Numbered from the stretch's first letter, positions 18,539 to 28,668 are shown. The stretch is DNA of 64,000 nt from JAHDHW01 sp963793295 (GCA_963793295.1 CAWBZX010000038.1:1-64000), one strand, 5' to 3'. A program made the numbers and translations. The notes: generated by a model from the letters alone, not told the origin.

Positions 18539-20620
18539 TTATTTCTCTTCCGGATACTCGATACGGATGTGGTTTATGCTTTTTAGCAATTTTTTGAATT
18601 CCACCTTACAAATCTCCAGCTCTTCGAAAGTTATCTCAGAATCTTCGAGTTGGCCATTTGTAATTTTAAACGCTATAATTTTATCCGCCAGTTCATCAAT
18701 ATCTTTTTCTTCAGGATTTTTCAAGCTTTTTGAGGCTGCTTCAAGAGAATCCGCCAGCATCAAAATGGTTTGTTCTTTTGTACTGGGGCGAGGGCCAGGA
18801 TAACGGAATAGGCTTTCGTCAAATTCTTTTCCAGGATTTTCTTTGATGAAATTTCTATAAAAATATTCTACTCTTGTCGTTCCATGATGAGTCATGATAA
18901 AATCTATCAGTAACTGAGGCAAACGGTTTTTCTTAGCCAACCGCTCCCCTTCCGTCACATGCTCAATAATTATTTTGGCACTCTCCAGGTTAGTCAATTG
19001 GTTGTGCGGACTTTCGCCGCTTTGATTCTCAATGAAAAATGTTGGGTTTAATGTTTTGCCAACATCATGATAAAGCGCAGCTACTTTTACGAGCAATTGA
19101 TCCGCACCAATTTTAGAGGCAGCCGCTTCTGAAAGATTAGCAACCTGAAGAGAGTGTTGTAGTGTTCCCGGTGCTTTTATAGAAAGTTCTTTCAGCAATG
19201 GCCGGTTCATGTCTGAAAGCTCAACGAGGGTAATAGAAGAGGTGAACCCAAATAATCGCTCTAACAATGGAATTAACGGATAAGCTAAAAGTGTTAGAAA
19301 TACATTCAAAAAGATCCAGGGGTAGACAGACCAGTCGACCGATTCAATCGATCCTGATTTTATAAGTGATAAGCCCAAATAGCCAATTCCATATGCCAAA
19401 AAGATGTTCAACATGGAAAAGAAAAATCTTGACCAATCTCTCACCTGTATGTTTGCAAGAATAGCAACAATTCCCGCTAATATTTGTAAAAATGTAAATT
19501 CATAACCCAAAGAAGACAGAAAACTGGCGATTAAGACAACAACGATATGAGTGAAAAGCGCCAATTTATCATTATAAAAAATCTTAATGACAATTGGGAC
19601 AATACAAAACGGAATCATGTAGGCACTGATATTGGAATTGATCTCCACCACAAAGACCAAATAACTATAAACCACGAGCCACATCATCATAAAAATAAGC
19701 TGGCTAAAACTTTTAAAAACTTCCTTCGCATGAAATTGCAAATACAAAATAAAAACACCAACTATTAAACTGGTTAATAAAATATAACCAATGAAGACAC
19801 CCAGGTGAGACTTTTTAGAAGAAATTTCATGTTCATATTTTGCTTTAAACGACAAGAGCTTTCGATTTATATCATCTGTAATGACACCATCTTTTTGAAC
19901 GATTAATTCATCTTTTCGAACCATGCCTTTTGCTCCCGAAACGGACCCCAGCTGAGCATCTAAAAATTTTTGAGTCAAGGGCTCTGAATAAAAAACATTG
20001 GGCTTAAAATTATCCTTTAAAAGAGGAATTAGAAACTCTGCTTCTTTTAAACCACTCTTGAATAAGGAATCGGTGACGATACTCTCAATTTTATCATTAT
20101 TTAAAAAACTCTGTAAAGTGCGTTGCTGCGTTGTGTTACCTTTACGAAGATTAATAACGAACTGGTCTTCATTACCAATGTGCTGTTCGTCTAGCTCAAT
20201 TACACCATTGTCGTATACAAAATCAATTATTCTATAGCCATAATTGAGATAACGATTGGGTTGATCTAATACGTTTTTATATAATCCTTCAGAGCGAACT
20301 GCTTCAACTTGCTGATTAAAAGAATCCCAAAATGATTTTTTTTCATCTCTGACTATATTAAGGTCCATTTCATAATAAGGGGAAAAACGGGATTTTAATT
20401 CTTCAATTTCTCTAGAAACCTGATCTTCAGGTTTTAAAATGGCGAATTCGAAAGGGGCATATAAATCTTCATACCTCCAGGATTGTCCATTTTCAAAATC
20501 ATACTTAAATCTGGCATTATTAGGAAAAAGATAACTAATGAAGATCACCACCAGTACAACAAATATATATTTGAAAAATTGGGGTAAGTTTTGAAGCGTC
20601 GTTGAAAATTTACTTGCCAT
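18539..20620 (-). CDS. PgpH-type 7TM-HD phosphohydrolase (likely c-di-AMP phosphodiesterase)
   Basis: This 693-residue protein has one N-terminal membrane segment (about 15-33), a large extracytoplasmic 7TMR-HDED-type domain (to about 275), seven membrane segments (about 280-455) and a cytoplasmic HD domain. The HD metal sites are visible: H in L-Q-H-S-L-Q, H-D in Y-H-D-V-G-K, H in I-I-E-H and the pair in M-T-H-H-G-T. The length and order match PgpH/YqfF proteins, which hydrolyse cyclic di-AMP. It is a single gene; no cyclase is in the window, although the YbbR-domain protein at 54219 belongs to a family linked to such cyclases. Confidence 0.85.
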   Translation of the reverse strand: MASKFSTTLQNLPQFFKYIFVVLVVIFISYLFPNNARFKYDFENGQSWRYEDLYAPFEFAILKPEDQVSREIEELKSRFSPYYEMDLNIVRDEKKSFWDSFNQQVEAVRSEGLYKNVLDQPNRYLNYGYRIIDFVYDNGVIELDEQHIGNEDQFVINLRKGNTTQQRTLQSFLNNDKIESIVTDSLFKSGLKEAEFLIPLLKDNFKPNVFYSEPLTQKFLDAQLGSVSGAKGMVRKDELIVQKDGVITDDINRKLLSFKAKYEHEISSKKSHLGVFIGYILLTSLIVGVFILYLQFHAKEVFKSFSQLIFMMMWLVVYSYLVFVVEINSNISAYMIPFCIVPIVIKIFYNDKLALFTHIVVVLIASFLSSLGYEFTFLQILAGIVAILANIQVRDWSRFFFSMLNIFLAYGIGYLGLSLIKSGSIESVDWSVYPWIFLNVFLTLLAYPLIPLLERLFGFTSSITLVELSDMNRPLLKELSIKAPGTLQHSLQVANLSEAAASKIGADQLLVKVAALYHDVGKTLNPTFFIENQSGESPHNQLTNLESAKIIIEHVTEGERLAKKNRLPQLLIDFIMTHHGTTRVEYFYRNFIKENPGKEFDESLFRYPGPRPSTKEQTILMLADSLEAASKSLKNPEEKDIDELADKIIAFKITNGQLEDSEITFEELEICKVEFKKLLKSINHIRIEYPEEK

Positions 20621-20874
20621 AATTATTGTTTCACTCTAAATCTGTCCAAAGTTTTCTCATTGGCCTTTTATGACCTTTTTTAGAGCCATACTTAAAATAT
20701 AAGTAGGAAAAATCAGACAACTACTGTAAATATAAACAACGATTTGAAGTTTTTTAAAGTTTAATTAATTACAGATCAATTAATCTATAATTCTTCCTTC
20801 AAATAAATTTAACAAAGCAAATTGATTTTTGGCAAGCAGAAGTTTTCAGCAAAAAGTTTGTTTTTTAATGAAGA

Positions 20875-21426
20875 TTATTTTCTTGGGGTCCAGGGAATTT
20901 CTTCGACACCCAAATCATGACCTATTTGACGACATAATACAAATAGATAATCTGAAAGCCGATTTAAATAATGGATGATGATGGGTTCTACTTTTTCTAC
21001 CATATTCAAAGCAACAACCAAACGCTCTGCTCTTCGGCAAACACAACGGGCAATATGGCAAAAGGAAACGGATTGATGCCCCCCGGGAAGTATAAAGTTC
21101 TTTAAATCCGGAAGGTTTTCATTCATTCTATCTATCTCTTTTTCGAGCAATTCAACATCTGTTTCTATAACATCTGGAGTTATCATATTTTTGCTGGGAT
21201 CACTGGCTAAATTAGAACCAATGGTAAAAAGTCGGTCCTGAATTTCTTTTAAAACCTTTCGCGTTTCATCTTTTTCAATAAGGTCCCGAACCAATCCGAT
21301 GTATGAATTCAATTCGTCAACGGTTCCATAGGAATCAATTCGAATATGGCTTTTGGGTAGTCGTTTTCCACCAAAAAGTGAAGTGTCGCCTTTATCTCCT
21401 GTCTTTGTATAAATTTTAAATGCCAT
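20875..21426 (-). CDS. Cob(I)alamin adenosyltransferase, PduO type
   Basis: A 183-residue cytoplasmic enzyme that transfers the adenosyl group of ATP to cob(I)alamin, making coenzyme B12. The N-terminal ATP-binding signature K-I-Y-T-K-T-G-D-x-G-x-T-x-L-F-G-G is complete (residues 4-20). 'DSYGTVDELNSYIG', 'ILPGG' and 'RCVCRRAER' follow, and 'YLNRLSDYLF' is near the end; all are PduO landmarks. Length is normal for the family. No cobalamin riboswitch or other B12 genes were seen nearby, so the cell may salvage corrinoids. Confidence 0.93.
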   Translation of the reverse strand: MAFKIYTKTGDKGDTSLFGGKRLPKSHIRIDSYGTVDELNSYIGLVRDLIEKDETRKVLKEIQDRLFTIGSNLASDPSKNMITPDVIETDVELLEKEIDRMNENLPDLKNFILPGGHQSVSFCHIARCVCRRAERLVVALNMVEKVEPIIIHYLNRLSDYLFVLCRQIGHDLGVEEIPWTPRK

Positions 21427-21513
21427 AAGTGAGAAATGCAGTTATTGTTTATAAGTTATGGGTTAATTCGGGGATTTTCTAATTACATCTTGAGGAGCTA
21501 AAAATGGAAAGTA

Positions 21514-21939
21514 TTATCCCTGAAATTCAGCTTTTATATGAGCGCCATCACAATAAGGTTTATTTTGCGAATGGCCACAACGACAAAAGGCAGTTGTTTT
21601 ATTTTTAATAGCTGTATTACCGTCTTTATCTGTAACTTTCAACGTTCCATAAATTAATAAAGGGCCATTTGGAAGTACTTCGACTTTAGTTTCCAAACTT
21701 TCAGCCTCGGCATTGCTTTCGTCATTCATAAAATAAGATAAAGCACCTGAAGGGCAATTTTTAACCTGATTGACTAATGCTTCCGTATTAGCTGCATCAA
21801 CATTAATCCATGGTCTTTCGTTGGGTCGAAATACAGTGGGTAAACCACGAGCGCAAATTCCCGAATGAATACAAATATGGGGCTGCCAGACAATGGTAAC
21901 TTCACCGTTACTATATTTTTTTGTGATCTGTTTTGTCAT
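21514..21939 (-). CDS. Fer4-type and CDGSH iron-sulfur protein
   Basis: A 141-residue protein with two iron-sulfur parts. The N-terminal half has 'CIHSGICARGLPTVF' and 'VKNCPSGALSYF', the divergent ferredoxin-like domain often annotated as (4Fe-4S)-binding. The C-terminal half carries the CDGSH (mitoNEET-type) motif C-x-C-G-x-S-x2-K-P-Y-C-D-G-x-H (residues about 119-134), which holds a 2Fe-2S cluster by three Cys and one His. This two-domain form is common in bacteria and presumably transfers electrons or clusters. It stands 87 bases upstream of the adenosyltransferase on the same strand and may share its transcript. Confidence 0.9.
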   Translation of the reverse strand: MTKQITKKYSNGEVTIVWQPHICIHSGICARGLPTVFRPNERPWINVDAANTEALVNQVKNCPSGALSYFMNDESNAEAESLETKVEVLPNGPLLIYGTLKVTDKDGNTAIKNKTTAFCRCGHSQNKPYCDGAHIKAEFQG

Positions 21940-22014
21940 TTTAAAAAAAGGTAATTAAGTGAATAAAAATCACCGATTAAGATAAGAAAAAAGGTAAAAA
22001 AACTAATAAACGTT

Positions 22015-22734
22015 TTACTGGGAAGAACGAGACAAAACACTTACTACGTTCTCGTTTAGTTCATCTGTTTCAACTAAACCATCAATTAATCGGACAATTC
22101 TGTGGGTGTGCTCGGCTATTTCAGGTTCATGAGTCACAACAATTACGGTGTTCCCTTTCCGATGAATTTCTTCAAAAATCCCCATAATTTCTATCGAAGT
22201 TTTACTGTCAAGGTTTCCTGTTGGCTCATCTGCCAAGATAATCGAAGGATTGTTTACCAAAGCCCGTGCTATCGCTACACGTTGACGCTGGCCACCTGAA
22301 AGCTCATTAGGTTTGTGAGTAACCCGATCTCCTAAACCCACAGCTTCCAGCGCATTCATAGCCATTTCATTTCTTTTTGTTTTATTAATCCCCGCGTATA
22401 CGAGTGGAAGGGCAACATTCTCCAAAGCTGTCAATCGTGGTAATAAATTGAAGGTCTGAAAAACAAAACCGATTTCTTTATTTCGAATTTCAGCCAACTC
22501 ACTATCCGACATGGTACTTACATTAATATCGTTGAGGTAATACTCACCACTTGACGGCGTATCAAGACAACCCAACAAGTTCATCAAAGTCGATTTGCCT
22601 GAGCCGGAAGCTCCCATCAATGCTAGGTACTCATTCTTCTCAATATCCAAAGTTATGGACTGCAAAGCATGCACTTTCTCTGCTCCCATAATATAGGTCT
22701 TTCGCAGTTCTTTGACAGAAATAATAGGTTTCAT
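22015..22734 (-). CDS. ABC transporter ATP-binding protein, MacB/LolD type
   Basis: A 239-residue ATPase with all standard motifs: Walker A G-A-S-G-S-G-K-S-T (39-47), Q-loop 'FVFQTFNLLPRLT', signature L-S-G-G-Q-R-Q-R-V, Walker B 'IILADEPTGNLDS' and the H-loop 'VTHEPEIAEH'. The 'NLLPRLTALENV' region and its length place it with the MacB/LolD/FtsE group that works with FtsX-like permeases. It exports lipoproteins, peptides or drugs, or transmits mechanical signals. No permease gene lies beside it, so its partner must be elsewhere. Confidence 0.9.
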   Translation of the reverse strand: MKPIISVKELRKTYIMGAEKVHALQSITLDIEKNEYLALMGASGSGKSTLMNLLGCLDTPSSGEYYLNDINVSTMSDSELAEIRNKEIGFVFQTFNLLPRLTALENVALPLVYAGINKTKRNEMAMNALEAVGLGDRVTHKPNELSGGQRQRVAIARALVNNPSIILADEPTGNLDSKTSIEIMGIFEEIHRKGNTVIVVTHEPEIAEHTHRIVRLIDGLVETDELNENVVSVLSRSSQ

Positions 22735-22811
22735 TTATCGTTTTCTTAGTAATTTAAAAATAAGTAAAGGGATGATTGTAAAATGATTTTAAATCAAAAT
22801 TGTTTTCTAGT

Positions 22812-23099
22812 TCAATTGATTACTTTTGGTACTTTGAAATAATCTTCATCTTGAGTTGGCGAATTTAATAAAGCTTCTTTTTTTGAAAGTTGATTTCTAA
22901 TTTCATCTTCTCTTAAAACATTTTCCCCATTTGAAATATGTAAAAGTGGTTCAACACCTTCCGTATCTAATTCTTCTAATTTTTCAACCATTTTAAGGAT
23001 ATTATTGAGATCCCCTTGTATCCGTTCTCTTTCTGTTTCTGATAATTTCAACCGAGATAATTTCTCGAGTTTCAAAATTAATTCTTTATCTATATTCAT
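22812..23099 (-). CDS. gatC: Asp-tRNA(Asn)/Glu-tRNA(Gln) amidotransferase subunit C
   Basis: A 95-residue protein with the standard GatC pattern: two N-terminal helices ('LEKLSRLKLSETER', 'LNNILKMVEKLEELDTEGVEP'), then 'LREDE' and a C-terminal 'YFKVPKVI'. GatC wraps around GatA and stabilises GatB in the complex that amidates misacylated tRNA. The other subunits are not in the window, which is usual in this phylum, where the three genes are scattered. Confidence 0.92.
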   Translation of the reverse strand: MNIDKELILKLEKLSRLKLSETERERIQGDLNNILKMVEKLEELDTEGVEPLLHISNGENVLREDEIRNQLSKKEALLNSPTQDEDYFKVPKVIN

Positions 23100-23288
23100 C
23101 GCAAATAATTAGATAGGTGATCAATATTCATCGTTGAAAGATTCAAGAGTTCAACAGTAATAATGGAAATTCAATCCAAAGTTACACAAAAGGAGGTCGA
23201 TGGCAATATTTTCTCGGAAAGTTATTATTATTGTGAAGAGGAATTGTATTTTAGCACCAACTAGCCATTATCTTCAAAATAAACCTGG

Positions 23289-23936
23289 ATGAGTTCTGAA
23301 AACGATAGCCAAAAAATAAAACATGTTGCAATTGCCGGTAATATCGGAGCTGGAAAAACAACATTGTGTACTCAACTTGGTAAACATTTTGGGTGGCAAA
23401 TTCATTACGAATCAACAGACAACAATCCATATCTAAGCGATTTTTATAATGATATGCAGCGCTGGTCTTTTAACCTTCAGATCTATTTCCTCAATAATCG
23501 CTACAGACAACTTATTAATATCCAAAACGGAGACGAAACCGTTATTCAGGACCGAACCATCTATGAAGATGCTTATATTTTTGCTCCAAATCTCCACGAT
23601 ATGGGTTTGATGTCATCCCGTGATTTTCATAATTATCACGATCTCTTTAAATTGATGATGTCCCAGGTCAAATCTCCTGATCTCATGATATATTTAAAAG
23701 CTGATATTTCTACGCTCGTTTCTCATATACAATCCCGTGGCAGAGATTATGAAGGGAGCATGAGTTTGGATTATCTCAAGCGATTAAATGAAAGATATGA
23801 AAGCTGGATCGATGAATACCAAGAAGGTAATTTATTAATCATCAATGCCAATGAAGTTGACTTTAAAAACAATCCGGAAGATCTTGGAAAAGTAGTCAAC
23901 ATGGTTCAGGCAGAATTACATGGTCTTTTTAAGTGA
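23289..23936 (+). CDS. Deoxynucleoside kinase
   Basis: A 215-residue enzyme of the deoxynucleoside kinase family, which phosphorylates deoxynucleosides with ATP in the salvage pathway. The P-loop is G-N-I-G-A-G-K-T-T (17-25). The substrate helix has 'MQRWSFNLQIYFL', and the catalytic 'QDRTIYEDAYIF' gives the D-R pair and the E of the E-R-S-like motif in its usual bacterial form. A C-terminal 'RGRDYE' matches the LID region. Length is typical of dGK/dAK-like enzymes; the base preferred cannot be told by eye. Confidence 0.9.
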   Translation: MSSENDSQKIKHVAIAGNIGAGKTTLCTQLGKHFGWQIHYESTDNNPYLSDFYNDMQRWSFNLQIYFLNNRYRQLINIQNGDETVIQDRTIYEDAYIFAPNLHDMGLMSSRDFHNYHDLFKLMMSQVKSPDLMIYLKADISTLVSHIQSRGRDYEGSMSLDYLKRLNERYESWIDEYQEGNLLIINANEVDFKNNPEDLGKVVNMVQAELHGLFK

Positions 23937-24048
23937 TTTTAGTTTATCTTTTTCATTTTCTCCAAAAAAAATCCATCCGAATACATTTAACTTTCTCGTA
24001 AGACTTTTTTTAAACACCCTTTCGTTTTTATACAAAAAACAGGTGATT

Positions 24049-24279
24049 ATGAATTATTATGAGGAAAAAAAATCAGAAAGGAGAAATCGTCGAACCGCTA
24101 TTTTTCTAACGACAGCAATTTATTTTATTCTTTTTACGGGAGTCTTTTTTACTGCCCGACCTGAGCTTTTGCCGGAAGTTGTAAAAGAATGGTTGAACAT
24201 TGATAGTTCTATAAATCAGGAAGAAATCAAAAAAGAATTGCCTTCAAATCAAACAAACAAAAAGAAAGAAAGAGCATAA
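24049..24279 (+). CDS. Small single-pass membrane protein
   Basis: A 76-residue protein when started at ATG 24049. An earlier in-frame start at 23920 would overlap the kinase gene and give an unlikely Phe-rich leader. It has a charged N-terminus (E-E-K-K-S-E-R-R-N-R-R), one membrane segment (about 17-37), an acidic stretch and a Lys-rich end. I do not recognise a family. Small proteins of this layout are often anchors or accessory subunits. The gene lies 112 bases after the kinase and six bases before the convergent WG-repeat gene. Confidence 0.55.
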   Translation: MNYYEEKKSERRNRRTAIFLTTAIYFILFTGVFFTARPELLPEVVKEWLNIDSSINQEEIKKELPSNQTNKKKERA

Positions 24280-24284
24280 TTGAT

Positions 24285-27200
24285 CTATTCACTCAATCCC
24301 CAAACCCAGTTTCCATCAGTATCAAAATAACCAATCTTGTCTCCCTGTTCTACCCGAAACAGACCGCGTCCGGCATAACTTATATATTCGTAATCTGGAT
24401 CAACGATCAAATCCCCCTGAAGATTGGTGAGACCACTAAAACATTTGATTCTAACCTGAGCATAACCATTCTTAAACTTTTCTATTTTATCGTATTTTGG
24501 AGCTATAATTTCGATTCCTTTTTGGTTGACAATTCCCCACTGCCCATTGTTGGTTGATTGAACTACAGCGATTCCATGTTGAAACTCTCCAGCTTTCTGA
24601 TAAACGCCATCGTAGATTTTTGCTTGTTGCGTGATATAATAAAACTGATAATTGGCATCGCGTACCAATCCCCTGCCATCACTAAAATCGTACAAACGAT
24701 TAATGCTTGGTTCGATAATATGATTGCCGTCCAGATCAATCAATCCCCCTTTTTTATATCCTTTATAAACCACTGCCTTACCGTCTTCAAAATCCAGGCA
24801 TTTGGAATACTCAAGTGCAATTACTTCCTCTCCTTCTTTATTAATAAATCCGCAAAGCCCTTCTTTTTGAACGGCGGCACGGCCTTCTTTAAAAGGAGAC
24901 ACTTTTGAATAAACAGCCGAAACAACAAGTTTTCCATTAATATCGATAAAACCATATTGGTCTTTATATTTCACTGCAGCCATACCTTCGCTAAATGGTT
25001 CAATTTTTTTAAATCCTTTTTGAGTAACCATTTTTCCGGACCGGTTAATCAATTTGTATCGGATTCTTGAATTTCCAGTTTGAACCACTGCCAAATCATT
25101 TTCATCAAATTCACCAATAAAAGCAAACTCTGGTGACACAATGTATTTACCTTCTTCGTCTATCAAACCATATTTTCCATTAATTACCACTCTGGCTACT
25201 CCATTATCAAAATCAAATGCTTTGTTATATTTAGGGCTGATGACAAAATTGTTGTTCACATCAATATATCCAACTCCTTTGGAGGTATAGGCCCATGCTT
25301 TACCATTTTTAAAATCCCCCAAACGAGTATATTGAAAATCAATAACGACATCGCCTTGCTTATCTATGAAGCCCCATTTATTTCCAAGTTTAACTGCTGC
25401 AAGATTATTATTAAAATTCTTTACAAACTTAAACCGGCAAGGGATTATTTCAAGGCCATCTTTATTAACATAACCCCAAAAACCATTGCGTTTCACAGCA
25501 AGTTTTCCATCACTGAAGCCACCTAATTCATCATACCTCAAATTGACAGCGACGTGCCCAAGCGTATCTATTAATCCATACTTTCGGTCATTATTATATA
25601 CTCTTAAAATTTTGTTGTCGGTATTTTCTAAAAAATGAATACCATCATAATGAAATGGAATCAATAACTTGTCATTTGCATCAACCATCCCCCACTTATC
25701 TTTGTATTGCACAATACCAACTTCATTTACAAAATTTCGAGCAAAAGTAAATTGAGGTTGGACAGCGATAAAACCAGATGTGTCAATATACCCCCATTCG
25801 CAATCCTGGCAGATAATTTCAGCATCTTCTTTAAATTCTTCATCGTAAATGGTATAATCTACCAATTCATTTTTAGTGAGCATGCCGTCCAAATAGTTTG
25901 AAAGATTACCCAACCCATAAGTTTTATCTTTGAAGCTTCCAGATAATCGCCCTTTTACACTTATTCTCGCAACTCCATCATAAAAATCTCCAATAAATGC
26001 ACAGTCCTTTTTGAGCATCAATCCGACTGGCCTTCGACTCACTAAACCATGACGACCATTGTTAAAAACAACTCTTGCTGAAAAATGGCCGGCTTCAAAA
26101 TCCCTCAAACGTATATCCCACATATTGACTTCGGTAACCAATAATCCAACATCGTTGTTCACCATCCCGTAAGCCATCTCAAAACGATAATTCGTCCTTT
26201 CAAATTGATAATATCCGAATTGCTCTATTCCCACTATTGTAAATCCATAATCCCGTTCTACCTGAATATAATCAAAGGAAGGTTTGATTTGTTCTGTCCC
26301 ATCGTCAAGGCGACGCAATCCCCAGCGGTCGTCTTCAGAGGAATAAAACCACTCAAATTTATTGAGGGTATAATCATTTTCCGGAAAGTTCATCCGATTG
26401 GGAAATCTGCGAACACCTTTCTTTTTCCCTATCGTTATGGTATAATGTTTTTTAAAATTGCTTTCTTCTTTCAGCAATCCTTCTTCGTCAAGATAAAAAA
26501 GACTCAAAGCTTCTCCTTTAAATGCTTTGGCCTGCTCTTCTTCTAGTTCAATTTTGTCAAATTCAATAGGAACAACCAATTCACCTTGATAATTGACTAA
26601 ACCAAATTGATCGTATAATTTAACCAGACTATTTCTACCTTTTAATGGAGCGATATAATCATAATCAAAAGGTATGATCAATTCATCATTTGTCGCAACA
26701 ACACCCCATTTCTTATTCACTTTAACCCGAAATTGATTCATTGCAAAAGCTTGAATTTCATTGTACTGAACAGAAAGTACTAGATTTCCATCTAGAGCCA
26801 TCAAGCCAAGTTGACGATCTTTTTTACATAGAATATATTGAGAAGAGAAAGGATAATATTCATCATAATTTGCCTCAGAAATTATTCTTTCAGAAGAAAT
26901 GGAATACAAGAAAGATTCTTTTTCGTTGGAAAGTTTTAAAAAATTAGCAGATATGTTTTTGAAAGCCACATATTCCGGATTTAGTATTTTCTTACCTTGC
27001 CGATTGACAGCACCCCAAAGGTTTTTGCTGCGAAAGAAAAATAAATCATCATTGAAAATACGGATTTCTTCATATTGTGGAACAAGCACTTCCACTCCCT
27101 CACTAGTAAGCAGCCCTTTCTTATTTTCAATATTGGTTACAAAATAACCGTCTTCAAAAGGGTCGATATTTTCATAAACAGGTTTACAAATGCTCTTTCC

Positions 27201-27620
27201 GGAATAATCAACAATCCCCCACAAACCATTCTGCATAAAAGCTAAAAACCCACCTTGCCATACATTGACTCTTTCGTATCCTTTCTGGAGAACAACTTCG
27301 CCTTCCAAATTAATTACCATCCACTCATCCTGATCCATCACAGCGATCATGGTGGAATCAAGCACTTTCAAGTCTTCATATTTTGGAAAAATGACTTCTT
27401 GTCCATTTCCTCCAAGCATACCCACTTTTCCGTCTCTTTGCATTACCGCATAACCAAACTGCTTAAACTCTCCAATAGCGTCATAAACAGGCTGTTGGAT
27501 TATTTTCCCCTCATTATCCATGAGTCCCCACCTTTTATTTAACTTGATCGGAAAATATTGCTGAGCTGGCAGGCTTGCTTGAATAAAAAATGAGCACAAA
27601 ACTATAAAAATCAATCGCAT
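24285..27620 (-). CDS. Giant exported WG-repeat protein
   Basis: This 1111-residue protein begins with a signal peptide (1-19, ending L-P-A-Q). Almost the whole mature part consists of WG repeats: more than twenty copies of a ~35-45-residue unit whose core is W/Y-G-x-I/V-[DN]-x-x-G-x-x-[IV], then 'P-x-[YF]-[DE]-x-[IV]'. The clearest are in the second half, for example 'WGFIDKQGD', 'YGLIDEEGK' and 'YGFIDINGK'. An internal stretch around residues 380-600 is less regular. Such repeats form beta-rich rods or propellers at the cell surface or in the periplasm, probably for protein binding. The gene stands alone; the function is unknown. Confidence 0.85.
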   Translation of the reverse strand: MRLIFIVLCSFFIQASLPAQQYFPIKLNKRWGLMDNEGKIIQQPVYDAIGEFKQFGYAVMQRDGKVGMLGGNGQEVIFPKYEDLKVLDSTMIAVMDQDEWMVINLEGEVVLQKGYERVNVWQGGFLAFMQNGLWGIVDYSGKSICKPVYENIDPFEDGYFVTNIENKKGLLTSEGVEVLVPQYEEIRIFNDDLFFFRSKNLWGAVNRQGKKILNPEYVAFKNISANFLKLSNEKESFLYSISSERIISEANYDEYYPFSSQYILCKKDRQLGLMALDGNLVLSVQYNEIQAFAMNQFRVKVNKKWGVVATNDELIIPFDYDYIAPLKGRNSLVKLYDQFGLVNYQGELVVPIEFDKIELEEEQAKAFKGEALSLFYLDEEGLLKEESNFKKHYTITIGKKKGVRRFPNRMNFPENDYTLNKFEWFYSSEDDRWGLRRLDDGTEQIKPSFDYIQVERDYGFTIVGIEQFGYYQFERTNYRFEMAYGMVNNDVGLLVTEVNMWDIRLRDFEAGHFSARVVFNNGRHGLVSRRPVGLMLKKDCAFIGDFYDGVARISVKGRLSGSFKDKTYGLGNLSNYLDGMLTKNELVDYTIYDEEFKEDAEIICQDCEWGYIDTSGFIAVQPQFTFARNFVNEVGIVQYKDKWGMVDANDKLLIPFHYDGIHFLENTDNKILRVYNNDRKYGLIDTLGHVAVNLRYDELGGFSDGKLAVKRNGFWGYVNKDGLEIIPCRFKFVKNFNNNLAAVKLGNKWGFIDKQGDVVIDFQYTRLGDFKNGKAWAYTSKGVGYIDVNNNFVISPKYNKAFDFDNGVARVVINGKYGLIDEEGKYIVSPEFAFIGEFDENDLAVVQTGNSRIRYKLINRSGKMVTQKGFKKIEPFSEGMAAVKYKDQYGFIDINGKLVVSAVYSKVSPFKEGRAAVQKEGLCGFINKEGEEVIALEYSKCLDFEDGKAVVYKGYKKGGLIDLDGNHIIEPSINRLYDFSDGRGLVRDANYQFYYITQQAKIYDGVYQKAGEFQHGIAVVQSTNNGQWGIVNQKGIEIIAPKYDKIEKFKNGYAQVRIKCFSGLTNLQGDLIVDPDYEYISYAGRGLFRVEQGDKIGYFDTDGNWVWGLSE

Positions 27621-27998
27621 AGATAATGGGTATTAGGCAACTGACAAAATTTTAATGATAATAATTACTTTAACTTAAAGTGATGGAAATCAATTTTTTA
27701 AACGAATGGAAGCTAAATTTAAGTATTTTATAACACTTATAATGTAATTTAATCCCAAAAGTAACAGAATACATTTAATTTAATATAAAAAAGCATTTAT
27801 TATTTGGCGTTCATAACAATTTCCAAAACTTTTCAAATTGCTTAATCTTGTCCTCTTTTAGCCAAAATTTTATAATGCTAGTTGTTAATAGTAAAAAAAC
27901 ATTATAACTAATTTACAAATACATGTTGAAACTTTTTAAATTGCCGCCAGTTTTTTGTGCTCGAGCAGGCAGATCCAATGCATTTTAATCTTTCAAGA
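27621..27998. other. AT-rich intergenic region between divergent genes
   Basis: About 380 bases between the starts of the WG-repeat gene (-) and the PaiB-like gene (+). It is very AT-rich and presumably holds both promoters. I found no box pair of the right spacing, no strong hairpin, and no small gene. An in-frame ATG at 27957 exists but is a less likely start than 27999. Confidence 0.4.
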
Positions 27999-28616
27999 AT
28001 GTACATACCAAAGATCAATCAAGTCAATGATTATCAAGAGATTTTCAGATTTGTTCGTACAAACAATTTTGGGGTTTTAATCAATTGCATGGACGATTTG
28101 CCATTTGCTACACATATCCCGATGGAATTGTTTGAAAGAAAAAATGGCCAGTGGATCATTCAATGTCATATTGCCAAAGCAAATTCTCATTGGAAATGTT
28201 TTGAAAAAAATAATAAAACACTTTGCATTTTCACAGGCCCCCACGCTTATATTTACTCTTCATGGTATACTTCAGTCAGTGTTCCAACCTGGAATTACAT
28301 GGTTGTTCACCTTTATGGAAGCGCCAGGATATTAGATACATCAGAATTAAAACACCTTTTAAAAAAACAAATTGATGCTTATGAAGTAAACAGTGAAAAT
28401 CCGGTTGAAATAGAAGATTACGAAATTGATTATATTGATAAAATGATGAGGGCAGTTGTCGGAATCGAAATTATAGTCGATGATATTCAGGCTAAGTACA
28501 AACTGAGTCAGAACAAAAGTGAAGAGGATGTAAAAAATGTAATTCGACAGCTTGAAAAAAGTGATGATCAAAATGCGAATAAAATGGTAAAAGAAATGAA
28601 AAAACTAAAAAAGTAG
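27999..28616 (+). CDS. FMN-binding PaiB-like protein
   Basis: A 205-residue protein when started at 'MYIPK', the normal start of this family; an upstream ATG at 27957 would add fourteen residues. PaiB features include the N-terminal 'MYIPKINQVNDYQEIFRFVRTN', 'LPFATHIPMEL', 'LQCHIAKANSHWK'-like 'QCHIAKANSHW', and the 'YISSSWY'-like 'YIYSSWYTSVSVPTWNY' loop that binds flavin. Family members bind FMN and have been called negative transcriptional regulators in Bacillus, though a flavin-dependent enzymatic role is possible. The final 40 residues are Lys-rich, as is common. Confidence 0.88.
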   Translation: MYIPKINQVNDYQEIFRFVRTNNFGVLINCMDDLPFATHIPMELFERKNGQWIIQCHIAKANSHWKCFEKNNKTLCIFTGPHAYIYSSWYTSVSVPTWNYMVVHLYGSARILDTSELKHLLKKQIDAYEVNSENPVEIEDYEIDYIDKMMRAVVGIEIIVDDIQAKYKLSQNKSEEDVKNVIRQLEKSDDQNANKMVKEMKKLKK

Positions 28617-28668
28617 TAATTTAGTATTTCAAAATAAACCACTATTAACCTATAACACTTGATCCCTC

